In this document: positions 54,577-63,269 of the stretch, piece by piece
Position numbering within the stretch: the stretch's first letter is position 1
How the letters are laid out: every line of letters begins with the position of its first letter
DNA from: Leeuwenhoekiella sp.
Lineage (GTDB): Bacteria > Bacteroidota > Bacteroidia > Flavobacteriales > Flavobacteriaceae
DNA length: 64,000 nt
Direction: 5' to 3'
Assembly (NCBI GenBank): GCA_002708845.1
Contig: PAPI01000022.1
Span: 408,626 to 472,625, forward strand
Position numbers and translations under genes: made by a program
Notes under the pieces: generated by a model
What the model saw: only the letters and a program-made list of their open reading frames with translations
Databases searched by the model: none
Told to the model about the DNA's origin: nothing

Positions 54577-55877
54577 TGCTAATGAATGAGGATTTTTTAC
54601 ACTATCTCTGGAAGTTTTTAAAATTTGAGGGGGCAACATCAGAGTCGTCTTTATACACTACGATGGGAGAAATCGTACAAATCATAAAGCCTGGGATGCA
54701 TAATCAGCTTGCGGGCCCCGATTTTTTTAATGCACAATTGCGGATAGACGGTCAACTTTGGGCTGGCAATGTAGAAATTCACCTTAAAAGTTCAGACTGG
54801 TATGTTCACAATCACGAGAACGATGAGGCCTATTCCAATGTGATTTTACACGTGGTTTGGGAAGATGATTGCGCGGTTTTTGACAAAGCCAATCAGCCAA
54901 TCCCTACAATAACTTTGAAAGATCGCGTAGGGAGTAGACTCTTACAGTCTTATCAAAATTTACTAAAGCGTGGACATAAGCGTTTCATTAATTGCGAAAC
55001 AGATTTTGCTCAAATTGCGGAATCTGTTTTAGAGCCCTGGCTTGAACGGGTCTATTTTGAACGGCTGGAGCGTAAAGTTGTTGAGGTTGAAGTGCAACTT
55101 AAAGAGCTTCAGGGAGATTGGGAGTCGGTTTTGTTTGTGAGACTGGCACGAAGTTTTGGAACTTTGGTAAATGCCGAAGCTTTTGAAGAACTTGCCCGAA
55201 ACATCCCATTTACCATCATTCGCAAACTGAGTACTAAGCCCGGATTGCTGGAACCTGTACTTTTGGGTCTTGCCGGTTTGCTGCCGCAGGAAACTCAGGA
55301 AGCAGCGGTTATCCAATGGAAGCAGGATTTTGAGTTTGCAAGAACAAAATTCAGTCTACCCCAGGAATTAAATCACCGGATGCATTTTTTTAAACTGAGA
55401 CCGCTCAATTTTCCCACAATACGCATCTCTCAACTGGCCTCGCTTTATGAGAAATCTCCAAATCTGTTTGAAGCCTGTATGCATATCTCAGAACGTCAGG
55501 AATTACATGATCTTTTTACAGTAAGGGCCTCTGACTACTGGAATACGCATTATACCTTTGGCAAAGTGCATACTTCAAAAGTCAAAAAATTATCTCCTGG
55601 TTTTATAGATGTCTTGCTCATCAATTCGCTGATTCCTGTAAGGTTTGCATACGCTCGTCACCGCGGTCTGGAAATTGAAGAACAATTACTGAACGTATTG
55701 ACTCAGATTCCTGCGGAAAAGAATACTATTGTGCAAGGCTTCGAAGCTTTGAGAACTATTGACAAAGACGCGATGCATAGTCAGGCTCTGATTCAGCTTA
55801 AGAAACACTATTGTGACCTAAACCGGTGCCTGCATTGCAGTGTAGGTAATTCTCTGCTAAGTGCACGGCACAATTGA
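54576..55877 (+). CDS. DUF2851 family protein
   Basis: 433 residues. The signature HYLWKFLKFE, AGPDFFNAQLRIDGQLWAGN and VEIHLKSSDWYVH is diagnostic of DUF2851, a family widespread in Bacteroidota. The second half (PLNFPTIRISQLASLYEKSP) matches the family's usual closing region, with a Cys cluster (CDLNRCLHCSVG) at the C-terminus. A nuclease-like fold has been considered for part of the family, but I see no proof. Two Met starts are possible (54576 and 54582). The function is unknown. Confidence 0.85.
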   Translation: MLMNEDFLHYLWKFLKFEGATSESSLYTTMGEIVQIIKPGMHNQLAGPDFFNAQLRIDGQLWAGNVEIHLKSSDWYVHNHENDEAYSNVILHVVWEDDCAVFDKANQPIPTITLKDRVGSRLLQSYQNLLKRGHKRFINCETDFAQIAESVLEPWLERVYFERLERKVVEVEVQLKELQGDWESVLFVRLARSFGTLVNAEAFEELARNIPFTIIRKLSTKPGLLEPVLLGLAGLLPQETQEAAVIQWKQDFEFARTKFSLPQELNHRMHFFKLRPLNFPTIRISQLASLYEKSPNLFEACMHISERQELHDLFTVRASDYWNTHYTFGKVHTSKVKKLSPGFIDVLLINSLIPVRFAYARHRGLEIEEQLLNVLTQIPAEKNTIVQGFEALRTIDKDAMHSQALIQLKKHYCDLNRCLHCSVGNSLLSARHN

Positions 55878-55921
55878 CACTGCCCGATAAAATTTAGTAA
55901 TTTGCACACAAACAGGATTAC

Positions 55922-56149
55922 ATGAATTTGATTTCCAGAATACGGAATTTTTTTGAGCGTAATGGTTTTTACGTTTCTTCCCGACTTGCTGATCGTATGG
56001 GAATTCGCGCTAAAAATGTACGCCTGTTTTTTATATACCTCTCTTTTGCCACAGCAGGCCTCGGGTTTGCCGTCTATCTGGTGCTCGCATTTTGGTTAAA
56101 GCTAAAGGACCTGGTCTATACAAAACGAAGCTCCGTATTTGATTTATAA
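55922..56149 (+). CDS. PspC domain membrane protein
   Basis: 75 residues. A short amphipathic N-terminus (NLISRIRNFFERNGFYVSSR) precedes LADRMGIRAKNVRLFFIYLS and a transmembrane helix (about 40-60), the phage-shock-protein C pattern. It is likely an inner-membrane sensor or effector of envelope stress. It is followed 2 bases later by a potassium-channel gene, so they are almost certainly co-transcribed. A TAATTTGC box with a one-base spacer lies at 55898-55905. Confidence 0.88.
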   Translation: MNLISRIRNFFERNGFYVSSRLADRMGIRAKNVRLFFIYLSFATAGLGFAVYLVLAFWLKLKDLVYTKRSSVFDL

Positions 56150-56151
56150 TT

Positions 56152-57159
56152 ATGCTACAACTCTTTAGGAACCGCTTTTATGTTGCATTAGGTCTTATAC
56201 TCGCCATGCTTGTTTTTGGAGTGCTGGGATTTAAATTTTTTGCTCAATACGATTGGACAGATGCAATTTATATGACGGTGATTACCATTAGTACCGTGGG
56301 ATTTGGGGAGGTACAGCCGTTGAATGATGTGGCTAAAATTTTTACGGTTGTTTTGATTTTGGTCAGCGTAACTGTCGTGGGTTACGCGATTTCTGTTATT
56401 ACAGAGTTTGTTTTGAGCCGAAGTAATTTTGAACTTTTAAAAGAAAAGCGCGTGTTGAAAAAAATTGAAGAACTTCAGAATCACGTGATCGTAGTGGGTT
56501 ATGGTCGTAATGGAAAGCAAGCTGTGCAAAAACTAACTACGTACGGGAAACCGTTTGTAATCATCGAACGTGATGAGGAAGTGGTAACTAAATTTCAAAC
56601 GGAAGACATTATTTTTGTAACCGGCAATGCTAATGAAGATGAAATTCTGGTAAAGGCAGGTGTTGACCGGGCTTCTACATTAATTTCTGCATTGCCCAAC
56701 GATTCTGACAATTTATTTGTGGTGCTCTCAGCGCGGCAGATGAATAAGAAGATGAAAATAATAAGCCGAGCATCTGAGGAAACCACCTATCAAAAACTCA
56801 AGTTCGCTGGTGCGGATAACGTAATAATGCCAGACAAAATAGGAGGTGATCATATGGCATCATTAGTTGTAGTTCCTGATTTGGTTGAATTTTTAGATAA
56901 TCTACAAGTCACTACGGGAGGCCGTGTAAACGTTCAGGAGATTACCTATGAAGCAGTTTGCCCCGATCATGAAACCCGAACCATACGTGATATTGATCTC
57001 AGGGCTAAAACCGGCTGTTCAATAATCGGTTACAAATCGCCAGAAGGAGATTATGTAATAAACCCGGAAGCCTCATTGCTTTTAGAGCGAGGCTCAAAAT
57101 TAATTGTGATTGGAAGGCCTGAGCAGATTGAAAATTTACACAAAGAATTTGCGATTTAG
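56152..57159 (+). CDS. potassium channel with RCK domains (Kch/TrkA-N)
   Basis: 335 residues. Two transmembrane helices flank a pore loop with selectivity filter TVGFG (48-52). The cytoplasmic part has an RCK/TrkA-N Rossmann domain with HVIVVGYGRNGKQAVQ (about 112-127) and acidic nucleotide-binding residue in IIERDEE, then a TrkA-C domain (about 250-335). It conducts K+ under nucleotide or ligand control. It is the second gene of the PspC operon. Confidence 0.92.
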   Translation: MLQLFRNRFYVALGLILAMLVFGVLGFKFFAQYDWTDAIYMTVITISTVGFGEVQPLNDVAKIFTVVLILVSVTVVGYAISVITEFVLSRSNFELLKEKRVLKKIEELQNHVIVVGYGRNGKQAVQKLTTYGKPFVIIERDEEVVTKFQTEDIIFVTGNANEDEILVKAGVDRASTLISALPNDSDNLFVVLSARQMNKKMKIISRASEETTYQKLKFAGADNVIMPDKIGGDHMASLVVVPDLVEFLDNLQVTTGGRVNVQEITYEAVCPDHETRTIRDIDLRAKTGCSIIGYKSPEGDYVINPEASLLLERGSKLIVIGRPEQIENLHKEFAI

Positions 57160-57394
57160 TAGTATGTTTACGGTGGTTGAAAGTAACGTACGGACTGTAT
57201 ATAGCGAATTTTGAAAAGCTATCTCGATGCCATCAAATAGAAAGAAAGCTTTTAGTTTAAATGTCGCTAATTAAATATTTATGGCAGCTAATAACTGAAT
57301 AAGCTGTAAGTTTTGGATGAAGCAGATTGTCAATTAAAAATTGCTTTTAGATTAGTTTTGAGAATAATTAAAATATTCATCGGTAAACGGGCAT
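57160..57394. other. intergenic region upstream of the AGCS promoter
   Basis: About 235 AT-rich bases; I see no gene, RNA or hairpin terminator for the K+ channel operon. Confidence 0.45.
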
Positions 57395-57425
57395 TTTGAT
57401 CGTTTTTTAAAAGCGTTTACCTTTG
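57395..57425 (+). promoter_or_regulatory. complete Bacteroidota promoter for the AGCS gene
   Basis: -33 TTTG at 57395-57398, 19-base spacer, -7 TACCTTTG at 57418-57425. This is the best promoter match in the window and shows that a TTG at 57423 is not the start codon. Confidence 0.75.
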
Positions 57426-57491
57426 AAAAAGCCTAATTTTTTAGCATATTGCGTCTTTCCACGAAAAAAAGTGTTAAATCAAAAAAATCTT

Positions 57492-59567
57492 ATGAAGAAA
57501 ATTATTTTTCTTGTGTCTGTTCTTTTGCCTTTGTCGGTATTGGCTCAGGACTTAAAAGTAACTGCAGACGTTTCAAACCCTACAACTCAAATTAATGACG
57601 GTGTTGCAGAATTACAGGTGACCGGGGGAACTCCACCCTACAGCTACAAATGGAGTAATCAAAACACGCCACTTTCTTCAAATTCTGCAAGCGGTCTTAC
57701 CGAAGGAATCGAGCATTACGTTGTGGTTTCTGACGCGGCCGGTAATGAGGTGACTGAAGAGTTCAAGATAGAGACTGAGTCGATTGTAGAAATATTTAAT
57801 GGTACAATGACTCCCGCCGTAGCCGGTTTGGGATCTGTGCTTTTTTGGGATCCTTTTGCTGCAGTAGGTCTCTATGACCCTGTGATCTATGCAGATTTGA
57901 AAATGATTTCAGTTCCAGGATGGGAAACTGGTACGCCATTGAAATATACCCTTAAGGAGTGGTTGGTTCAAGAAGGAGGAAAGGTTAAGAAAGGCGAGCC
58001 AATTGCGGTAGTAGATCTGAGCAATGGGACTTCAATAACCGTAAATGCTGAAGCAAACGGAACTCTAAAGCATATAAATGAAGCCGGAAGTGTTATTTAT
58101 AACCCGGATAACACGCAACACGTAATACAAACCAATGCCGATGTTTTCGGCGAAATCGTCTACGACGATCCCGTACCCTTATTACATCCTAATGGCGATA
58201 AGCAGACCACACAAATTCCATTTATCGTAGTGTGGCTTATTTTTGGAGCGGCATTCTTCACTGTGCGTATGGGCTTTATCAACCTTAGAGGCTTTAAGCA
58301 CAGTCTGGAACTGGCAAAAGGTAAATACGATGATCCTAATGCACCGGGAAGTATAACCCACTTTCAGGCTTTGGCTACGGCTGTTTCAGCTACAGTAGGT
58401 TTGGGTAACATTGCAGGGGTTGCGGTTGCGGTATCCCTGGGTGGAGCCGGAGCAACCTTCTGGATGATTGTGGCCGGACTTCTGGGTATGTCTTCAAAAT
58501 TTGTGGAGTGTACTTTAGGGGTGAAATACCGTGATATTCTTCCTGATGGTCGTGTATTTGGTGGTCCTATGAATTACCTAAGATACGGTCTTCAAAAACG
58601 AAATATGGGTGGCTTAGGTAAAGTGCTTGCAACGTTTTTTGCAATTCTGGCCATCGGTGCTTCTTTTGGAGGTGGAAACATGTTCCAGGCAAACCAGTCT
58701 TTTGAAATTTTGAGTGGTCAGTTTAGCTGGCTTGAAGGCAATGGGTTTTGGTTTGGTCTTACTGTAGCAGTACTGGTAGGTGTTGTTATAATTGGAGGTA
58801 TTAACAGTATCGCTAAAGTAACCGGAAAGATTGTGCCTATTATGGCAGGTGTTTACGTACTGGGTGCGTTAACGGTTATATTTATCAATATCGAAAATAT
58901 AGGCCCTGCGTTTTCTGCAATTATTGACGGGGCATTTAGCCCAAGTGCTCTTAAAGGGGGTATTCTGGGTGTGCTTATTGTAGGATTCCAGCGCGCGGCA
59001 TTCTCTAACGAGGCCGGTGTAGGTTCTGCAGCTATCGCACACAGTGTGGCTAAAACAAACCACCCACCATCTGAAGGTTTTGTGGCGTTGCTCGAGCCTT
59101 TTATTGATACGGTTGTGGTATGTACTTTGACAGCTTTAGTACTTATTTTTACAGGTATGCACGAAGTAACCGGTGTTGCCGGAGCAGACCTTACCTCTGA
59201 TGCATTTGGTAGTGTAATTAGCTGGTTCCCGTATGTTCTTGCTGCAGCGGTATTCTTATTTGCATTTTCAACAATGATCTCCTGGTCGTACTACGGTATG
59301 CGTGCCTGGACGTATTTATTTGGAAAAAGCAAAAAATCAGAGTTACTTTATAAGATCTTATTCTTGTTCTTTGTAGTGGTAGGAGCATCGGTAAGTCTGG
59401 GAGCTGTATTGGATTTTTCAGATATGATGATTCTGGCGATGTCATTCCCTAATATTATAGGTCTGTATATTATGAGCGGTGAAGTTCGTGCAGATTTAAG
59501 GGAGTACTTTAGAAAGTTAAAAGCCGGCGAATTGTTTAAAAAACAAAAAGTGGCTAAGAATGCATAA
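57492..59567 (+). CDS. AGCS sodium/alanine symporter with periplasmic SprB-like and lipoyl-like domains
   Basis: 691 residues from the ATG at 57492. A signal peptide (1-19, ending VLAQ) precedes a SprB-repeat or PKD-like domain (about 21-90, with GGTPPYSYKWS). A segment that normally begins AGCS proteins (IFNGTMTPAVAGLGSVLFWD) is followed by a biotinyl/lipoyl-like domain (about 137-205: EWLVQEGGKVKKGEPIAVVD to HINEAG) that lacks the modified Lys, and then the AGCS membrane core from about residue 243, with GLGNIAGVAVA and SSKFVECTLGVKYR. It should import an amino acid with Na+. The extra domains would lie outside the inner membrane. The HhH gene starts 13 bases later. Confidence 0.92.
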   Translation: MKKIIFLVSVLLPLSVLAQDLKVTADVSNPTTQINDGVAELQVTGGTPPYSYKWSNQNTPLSSNSASGLTEGIEHYVVVSDAAGNEVTEEFKIETESIVEIFNGTMTPAVAGLGSVLFWDPFAAVGLYDPVIYADLKMISVPGWETGTPLKYTLKEWLVQEGGKVKKGEPIAVVDLSNGTSITVNAEANGTLKHINEAGSVIYNPDNTQHVIQTNADVFGEIVYDDPVPLLHPNGDKQTTQIPFIVVWLIFGAAFFTVRMGFINLRGFKHSLELAKGKYDDPNAPGSITHFQALATAVSATVGLGNIAGVAVAVSLGGAGATFWMIVAGLLGMSSKFVECTLGVKYRDILPDGRVFGGPMNYLRYGLQKRNMGGLGKVLATFFAILAIGASFGGGNMFQANQSFEILSGQFSWLEGNGFWFGLTVAVLVGVVIIGGINSIAKVTGKIVPIMAGVYVLGALTVIFINIENIGPAFSAIIDGAFSPSALKGGILGVLIVGFQRAAFSNEAGVGSAAIAHSVAKTNHPPSEGFVALLEPFIDTVVVCTLTALVLIFTGMHEVTGVAGADLTSDAFGSVISWFPYVLAAAVFLFAFSTMISWSYYGMRAWTYLFGKSKKSELLYKILFLFFVVVGASVSLGAVLDFSDMMILAMSFPNIIGLYIMSGEVRADLREYFRKLKAGELFKKQKVAKNA

Positions 59568-59580
59568 ATAGCTTTAAAAT

Positions 59581-60462
59581 ATGAAAAAGTTAAAATCCCA
59601 TTTCGAACTGGATAACCGTCAGAGAAGTGGGATTTTGCTTTTGGTACTATTGGTAATGGGTTGCTGGGCGTTATATTTTTTCATTAATCCGGCTTATAAT
59701 GATTCCTATTCTAAAGCGCTGACTAACGATCAGCTCAAAATCTTTGAAGCCCGTATCGATTCAATTCAAAAGCGGCGCGACAGCCTTAATAAGCCTAAGA
59801 TTTTTCCTTTTAATCCCAATTTTTTAACCGATTATAAAGGGTATACGTTGGGAATGGAAGTTGAAGAAATTGACCGTCTACTGCGCTTTCGCGAAAGCGG
59901 GAAATGGATTAATTCTGCAGCCGATTTTCAACAAGTTACCGGAGTTTCAGATTCGTTACTGGAAGTCATTTCACCGTACTTTAAATTTCCCGATTGGGTG
60001 AACAAGCCTAAAGTTGCTTCTGTTTATAAAACGTATACTAAGGCGACCAGAAACCCACAATTTGATCTCAATACTGCGACGTATGAATCTTTGATTGAGT
60101 TGGAGTCTATAGATGAAAATACTGCTCGAAGCGTATTGGATTACCGCCGCAGACTTGGTGGATTTCTAGATGATAAACAGCTTTATGACATTTATGGGAT
60201 ATCCAAGAATCAGGTGCGTAGCATACTTGAAGATTACACGGTAATGACCAAACCTGCGGTGACACTTTTAGATGTAAACCAAGCTAATGCTTCAGATTTA
60301 TCAACCGTACCTTTTATTACTTTCGATATAGCGCGTGAAATTATAGATTACCGTGTGCTACACGATGGTATTTCAGATCTGGATGAGCTTCTCAAAATAG
60401 AAGGAATTACTACCTATAAATTAGATCGAATTAAATTATATTTGTCGTCCAACCAAAATTAA
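59581..60462 (+). CDS. membrane-anchored helix-hairpin-helix (ComEA-like) protein
   Basis: 293 residues. An N-terminal transmembrane segment (about 18-35) is followed by a charged linker and three HhH units: one at about 85-130, one at FDLNTATYESLIELESIDEN (about 158-200) and one at LDVNQANASDLSTVPFITFD (about 233-270). ComEA proteins bind DNA during uptake; other HhH proteins of this type are uncharacterised. It carries a complete 16-bp palindrome CGCTTTCGCGAAAGCG (59884-59899) in the coding region. It follows the AGCS gene by 13 bases. Confidence 0.85.
   Translation: MKKLKSHFELDNRQRSGILLLVLLVMGCWALYFFINPAYNDSYSKALTNDQLKIFEARIDSIQKRRDSLNKPKIFPFNPNFLTDYKGYTLGMEVEEIDRLLRFRESGKWINSAADFQQVTGVSDSLLEVISPYFKFPDWVNKPKVASVYKTYTKATRNPQFDLNTATYESLIELESIDENTARSVLDYRRRLGGFLDDKQLYDIYGISKNQVRSILEDYTVMTKPAVTLLDVNQANASDLSTVPFITFDIAREIIDYRVLHDGISDLDELLKIEGITTYKLDRIKLYLSSNQN
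59884..59899. repeat. 16-bp palindrome CGCTTTCGCGAAAGCG
   Basis: A perfect palindrome inside a coding region; shorter derivatives occur at 15101-15112 and 26184-26195 and half sites elsewhere. Confidence 0.55.
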
Positions 60463-60624
60463 GTAGGTGTATTAACGAATATTGAAGTTTATACTTACAG
60501 ACTTCCTTTCCAATTACCTAATTAATAACATTCCCATAATTATGGGAGCGATTATTTAAGTTCTAATAATCCGGAAGCCAATTTTACAAAGGGCTTTATT
60601 CCGGTAGGTGAAAAAAGCAATTAC

Positions 60625-61794
60625 ATGAACAACGCGTTTTTTTCAGAAGAGCATCAGCTTTTCAGAGAAAGTTTGAGAGATTTTTTACAAAAGGAGGTAG
60701 TTCCTCATTTGGATAAATGGGAAGAGAGTGGAACCATTGAACGCTTCATCTGGTCTAAGATGGGTGAGATGGGCTATTTTGGTCTTACCTATCCCGAGAA
60801 ATATGGAGGGCTAGAGCTCGATACTTTTTACACAGTTATTTTTTTAGAAGAATTGCAGCGCATTAACAGCGGAGGTTTTGCTGCCGCAATGTGGGCACAC
60901 GCCTACCTGGCAATGACCCACCTAAATGCCGAAGGTTCTGACGAGATTAAAGAAAAATACCTTGCCCCGAGTATTACTGGCGACAAAATAGGTTGTCTGT
61001 GCATCACAGAACCTTTTGGAGGTTCTGATGTGGCCGGTATGCGCAGCACGGCAGTTTTAGAAGGAGGCCATTATATACTTAATGGGTCAAAGACGTTTAT
61101 TACAAACGGAGTTTATTCCGATTATCTGATTGTTGCTGCAAAGACAGATCCTGAAAAAGGTAATAAAGGAATGAGCATTTTTGTAGTAGATCGTAATACC
61201 GAAGGTATTTCTGCAACAAAATTGAACAAGCTCGGATGGCGGGCCTCAGATACCGGCGAAATTGCCTTTAGCGATGTGAAAATTCCGGTTTCTAACTTAA
61301 TGGGTGAGGAGAATAAAGGCTTTCAGTACATTATGCAGCATTTTGCTCTGGAGCGTCTTATTATGGGGGTTAATGCACACGCCCGTGCCGAGTATGCATT
61401 AGAATATACATTGAATTATATGTCAGAGCGAAAAGCTTTTGGCAAAACATTAGATCGTTTTCAGGCTTTGCGTCACGATGTGGCTGAGATGTCCAGTGAA
61501 GTGGAAGTGATAAAGACCTTTAATTATAACGTGGCCAGAAGTCTGGACCAGGGAGAGTATGTAGTTAAAGAAGCCAGCATGTCAAAATTAATGGCAACTA
61601 AAATAGCCGATGAAGTCATCTATAAGTGTTTGCAAATGCTGGGAGGCTATGGTTATATGGAAGATTACCCTTTGGCACGTATGTTTAGAGACAGTAGGTT
61701 AGGCCCTATAGGCGGAGGAACTTCAGAAATTTTAAAGGAGATTATCGCTAAAATGGTAATCGATAAAAAAGAGTATAAACCGGCTGCTAAATAA
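60625..61794 (+). CDS. acyl-CoA dehydrogenase
   Basis: 389 residues, full length. The N-terminal helical domain (FFSEEHQLFRESLRDFLQKE) leads to the beta-domain with CLCITEPFGGSDVAGMRST (FAD contact) and ILNGSKTFITNG. The C-terminal domain has ERKAFGKTLDRFQALRHD and QMLGGYGYMEDYPLARMFRD, with the family's closing RDSRLGPIGGGTSEI. The catalytic Glu position (about 240-255 or 365-370, depending on subfamily) is not assigned with certainty. It catalyses FAD-dependent alpha,beta-dehydrogenation of an acyl-CoA, substrate length unknown. Confidence 0.93.
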   Translation: MNNAFFSEEHQLFRESLRDFLQKEVVPHLDKWEESGTIERFIWSKMGEMGYFGLTYPEKYGGLELDTFYTVIFLEELQRINSGGFAAAMWAHAYLAMTHLNAEGSDEIKEKYLAPSITGDKIGCLCITEPFGGSDVAGMRSTAVLEGGHYILNGSKTFITNGVYSDYLIVAAKTDPEKGNKGMSIFVVDRNTEGISATKLNKLGWRASDTGEIAFSDVKIPVSNLMGEENKGFQYIMQHFALERLIMGVNAHARAEYALEYTLNYMSERKAFGKTLDRFQALRHDVAEMSSEVEVIKTFNYNVARSLDQGEYVVKEASMSKLMATKIADEVIYKCLQMLGGYGYMEDYPLARMFRDSRLGPIGGGTSEILKEIIAKMVIDKKEYKPAAK

Positions 61795-61808
61795 AAACTG
61801 AAAAGATA

Positions 61809-61839
61809 TTGTCAGTTTTAAAGATTAAATTATCTTTGC
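61809..61839 (+). promoter_or_regulatory. complete Bacteroidota promoter for rpsU
   Basis: -33 TTG at 61809-61811, 19-base spacer and -7 TATCTTTGC at 61831-61839. Confidence 0.72.
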
Positions 61840-61865
61840 GGCCTGTAAATAGATAAGAATTTTAA

Positions 61866-61876
61866 AGAAAGGAGGT
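61866..61876 (+). promoter_or_regulatory. full-length Shine-Dalgarno of rpsU
   Basis: AGAAAGGAGGT ends 6 bases before the ATG at 61883. It is complementary to the complete ACCUCCUUUCU 3' end of Bacteroidota 16S rRNA (established from other species). Other starts in the window lack comparable sites. Confidence 0.85.
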
Positions 61877-61882
61877 ACCACT

Positions 61883-62077
61883 ATGTTAATTATACCAGTA
61901 AAAGACGGAGAAAATATCGATAGAGCGCTGAAGCGTTTCAAGAGAAAATTTGATAGAACGGGAACAATGCGTAAGCTGCGTGATCGTCAGGCATTCACAA
62001 AACCTTCTGTAGAACGTAGAAGAGAAATTCAGAAAGCCTCATATATTCAGAGTCTTCGCGATCAAGAGAATATTTAA
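61883..62077 (+). CDS. rpsU: ribosomal protein bS21
   Basis: 64 residues, typical bS21: IPVKDGENIDRALKRFKRKF, then RTGTMRKLRDRQAFTKPSVE and a basic tail. It sits on the 30S platform near the 16S 3' end. In flavobacteria, bS21 helps occlude the anti-Shine-Dalgarno, and rpsU is one of the few genes that keeps a strong SD, a configuration thought to allow autoregulation. Here the SD is 11 nt long (61866-61876). A terminator follows the gene. Confidence 0.97.
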   Translation: MLIIPVKDGENIDRALKRFKRKFDRTGTMRKLRDRQAFTKPSVERRREIQKASYIQSLRDQENI

Positions 62078-62154
62078 TATTCCGTCAGTAAGGTTTACAC
62101 TTTACTTGGCATTATTAACAGAAAGACTTATCCTCTTTCCATTAATATAGAATT

Positions 62155-62184
62155 AAAACCGTCAGTTTTCTGGCGGTTTTTTTA
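62155..62184 (+). terminator. terminator of rpsU
   Basis: 11-bp stem AAAACCGTCAG / CTGGCGGTTTT (one U-G pair) around TTTT, then a T run. Confidence 0.85.
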
Positions 62185-62257
62185 TTTACAAAGATTTGGG
62201 TTATGGTAAATTCAGAATGAATGCCTATCTTTTTATTCAACCTTATAATAGCTTAAA

Positions 62258-63154
62258 TTGGCACTTTCTTCATTTATAGATTATTTGAGCCTCGAGCGCA
62301 AATACAGTAAGCATACGGTGACGGCCTACAGCCGTGATATTCAATCTTTTTTTGATTTTCTGGAAACCCAATATGGAGAAATGCCGGTAAGTGAAATTTC
62401 GTATCCTCTGATCCGTTCCTGGATTGTAAAGCTTACTGATGAAGGTGTGGGTAATCGTTCTGTTAATCGAAAAGTTTCATCACTAAAGGCTTATTTCAAA
62501 TTTCTACAGAGAATAAGTGTCTTAGAGCAATCTCCATTGGCTAAGCACAAATCTTTAAAAGTTAAGAAAGAGATTCAGGTTCCTTTTTCCGGAGATGAAA
62601 TGAATACTGTTCTTGATAGGTTGGGTGCTGTTAAAGATTTTTCCTCTAGTCGTGATTTAGCAATGGTTGCTTTGTTTTATGCTACCGGTATGCGCAGAAG
62701 TGAACTGATCAACTTGCAGGTTGGGGATGTGAATCTGATTCAAAAGACCCTAAAGGTTTTGGGTAAGCGCAACAAAGAGCGCATAATTCCGTTAATAGAT
62801 TGGTTGGTTGATGTGTTAAAGCAATATATCGATCACCGTAATCAGAATTTTGGGTCTGATGCAGGAGGAAGCCTTTTGCTAACTAATAAAGGTGAAAATC
62901 TGTATGATACGTTTGTTTACCGAACAATAAATCGCTATTTTAGTGAGGTGTCCCAAAAAGCTAAGACCAGTCCGCATATGTTGCGGCACACCTTTGCAAC
63001 TCATTTGCTCAACAACGGAGCAGACTTAAACGGGGTCAAAGAATTATTGGGGCACGCCAGTTTAGCATCTACACAAGTGTATACACATACGAGTATGGCT
63101 GAGCTAAGTAAGGTATATCAAAATGCACACCCGCGTAATCGCAGAGACGACTAA
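62258..63154 (+). CDS. tyrosine recombinase (Xer-type)
   Basis: 298 residues with the N-terminal SAM-like core-binding domain and C-terminal catalytic domain. Catalytic residues are R146 in TGMRRSEL, K170 in GKRNKER, H240 and R243 in HMLRHTF, H266 in LLGHASL and nucleophile Y275 in VYTHTS. The length and position between rpsU and hpf fit the housekeeping XerC/XerD-like recombinase that resolves chromosome dimers, and it is not a phage integrase. It starts at a TTG with no ATG nearby. Confidence 0.92.
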   Translation: MALSSFIDYLSLERKYSKHTVTAYSRDIQSFFDFLETQYGEMPVSEISYPLIRSWIVKLTDEGVGNRSVNRKVSSLKAYFKFLQRISVLEQSPLAKHKSLKVKKEIQVPFSGDEMNTVLDRLGAVKDFSSSRDLAMVALFYATGMRRSELINLQVGDVNLIQKTLKVLGKRNKERIIPLIDWLVDVLKQYIDHRNQNFGSDAGGSLLLTNKGENLYDTFVYRTINRYFSEVSQKAKTSPHMLRHTFATHLLNNGADLNGVKELLGHASLASTQVYTHTSMAELSKVYQNAHPRNRRDD

Positions 63155-63269
63155 AACGTTAGCGTTTAATGATGCGTGCTTGATCGAATTGTCAGATTTA
63201 AAAACTGATGATAAGGACTCCTTCAACCGGAGTATGTCTAACCAAATAGTAACCTTAAAATGTGAACCT

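Noticed and set aside
57423-57491. TTG at 57423 as start of the AGCS gene
   Set aside because: It overlaps the -7 box at 57418-57425; the ATG at 57492 begins a proper signal peptide.
62258-63154. Phage or island integrase
   Set aside because: Length, catalytic residues and the place between rpsU and hpf fit the housekeeping Xer recombinase; no attachment sites or phage genes are seen.
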